In this document: positions 63,245 to 64,000 of the stretch, piece by piece | How the letters are laid out: every line of letters starts with the position of its first letter | Numbering within the stretch: position 1 is the first letter of the stretch | NCBI GenBank assembly: GCA_017465565.1 | Contig: JAFTWA010000013.1 | Location: forward strand, 1-64,000 | Direction: 5' to 3' | Source of the DNA: Tyzzerella sp. | Lineage (GTDB): Bacteria > Bacillota > Clostridia > Lachnospirales > Lachnospiraceae | Length of the DNA: 64,000 bases | Notes under the pieces: model-generated | What the model was told of the DNA's origin: nothing | Database searches by the model: none | Seen by the model: the letters and a program-made list of their open reading frames with translations, nothing else | Program-made: the position numbers and the translations under genes

Positions 63245-64000
63245 ATGGAATATTTTGCAAAATCGAAAGAGAGAATCCTGTCTGTTCAGGAAAAAAGCAA
63301 ACTGATACAAACAGTAAAAACGATAAGTCAGGACTTGGAAGCAGAGCTTTCGCAGATTGAGAAAAATGTTATTGCAAATGAACTGGCGAGATATAATGAA
63401 GATATCATAATAGAACAAAAGACGTTGGAGGAACACGAAGAAGACATTGTAAACTGTGCGTTTCATTTTTTTGAACAATATGGGGAATATTTTACCAGAA
63501 AAGAAAAGCAACTTATCATTGAGGCGTGTAGAATGCATGACTGGGGAAAAGCAAATGTTGTTTTTCAGAACTTAGTCAACCCGTTTTTTGTACCGATGAA
63601 GGGGAAGATACAACAAATTCCACATGGATTTCTGAGTGCAATAACAATATCGAGACAAGAGTTTTTGGCAATGTCAGAGTTGTTTCAAGATGAGGATTTT
63701 GGTCCATTTATTACTGCAATCCATTATCATCATGCGAGAACGGATGAATTGGAAGATGCTGAGATTAAGGAATATTGTGAAAAATTCTATGCGGAATCAA
63801 TTAAAGAATATCTTGGAAAAGAAAAATGGAAGCCGTATTGTAGTAACCGAAACAAAAATACTTTACTATTTCGAAACAATATATATTCTAATAATGATGT
63901 TCCTGATAGTGTGAGATGGAACAAATATGTTCTAATAAAGGGACTTTTGAATAAGTTTGATTATTCTGTCAGTTCAGGTCATATGGAAGCAGAAGTAAAC
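63245..64000 (+). CDS. cas3: Cas3 helicase-nuclease, 5' part (runs off window)
   Basis: The first 252 codons, open to the window end. The N-terminal HD nuclease domain reads EACRMHDWGKANVVFQ, then PHGFLSAI and AIHYHHA, and KGLLNKFDYSVSSGH ends the domain as in other Cas3 proteins. The helicase part lies beyond. The ATG at 63245 follows ggtggag; an in-frame ATG at 63221 has no site. Confidence 0.92.
   Translation, partial: MEYFAKSKERILSVQEKSKLIQTVKTISQDLEAELSQIEKNVIANELARYNEDIIIEQKTLEEHEEDIVNCAFHFFEQYGEYFTRKEKQLIIEACRMHDWGKANVVFQNLVNPFFVPMKGKIQQIPHGFLSAITISRQEFLAMSELFQDEDFGPFITAIHYHHARTDELEDAEIKEYCEKFYAESIKEYLGKEKWKPYCSNRNKNTLLFRNNIYSNNDVPDSVRWNKYVLIKGLLNKFDYSVSSGHMEAEVN

Overview
The window reads as a low-GC, spore-forming, anaerobic Firmicute, most likely in the Lachnospiraceae (class Clostridia). 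The evidence is the spoIIA and spoVA operons, a YlmC/YmxH-type gene, a Csp-like germination subtilase, rubrerythrin and hybrid-cluster protein, a DUF4317 protein, a valS T-box leader, and AT-rich codon use with strong AGGAGG ribosome-binding sites. No species name can be read from the sequence.

Layout. (1) 1-5416: two tRNA genes, then a 5.3 kb island bounded by a 45-bp duplication of the tRNA-Arg(ACG) 3' end. Its cargo is a BlaI/BlaR1-like regulator pair with a membrane protein, a PBECR3-like nuclease gene on the minus strand under a LexA-like box, and an accessory RNase III-like protein. No integrase gene is visible. (2) 5.5-22 kb: mostly chromosomal genes. These are a lipoprotein, a glycosyltransferase, rubrerythrin, DUF4317, a Csp-like protease, dapB, a YbaK/ProX-like editing protein, ylmC, nrdR, truA, an exonuclease III, coaBC with a divergent ECF S component (probable pantothenate uptake), an SDR, an alarmone-hydrolase-like HD protein, ansA, a YitT protein and an orphan PD-(D/E)XK-like nuclease. 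(3) 22-29.3 kb: a 93-bp palindrome, a T-box leader with a GUA (Val) specifier, valS, an LTA-synthase-like protein and a TPR protein. (4) 29.3-34.8 kb: spoIIAA-AB-AC, then spoVAA-AB-AC, a plsY gene facing the other way, and spoVAD-AE.

(5) 34.8-47 kb: phosphate metabolism and related genes. These are a Na/Pi cotransporter, a PTS EIIC-like protein, a small alarmone synthetase, a second YitT protein, and a complete pstSCAB-phoU-response regulator-histidine kinase operon whose PstS looks circularly permuted, followed by a YeiH transporter. (6) 47-58.6 kb: many small or poorly known genes: AIM24, DUF6054, a 23-codon-scale Cys-containing peptide gene with a perfect Shine-Dalgarno, an esterase, two HTH regulators (one N-terminally truncated), a methyltransferase, a GrpB-like protein, a PdaB-like deacetylase, and divergent hcp and Crp/Fnr genes around a 14-bp palindrome. 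(7) 58.6-64 kb: a fragment of a second pdaB-like gene, then a type I-B CRISPR-Cas operon cas6-cas8b1-cas7-cas5-cas3. cas3 runs off the window and no CRISPR array lies inside it.

The best candidates for undescribed biology are the 5.3 kb tRNA-Arg island (BlaI/BlaR module, SOS-like PBECR nuclease and RNase III-like protein), the tiny Cys peptide at 48.7 kb, and the permuted PstS. None is proven by sequence alone.
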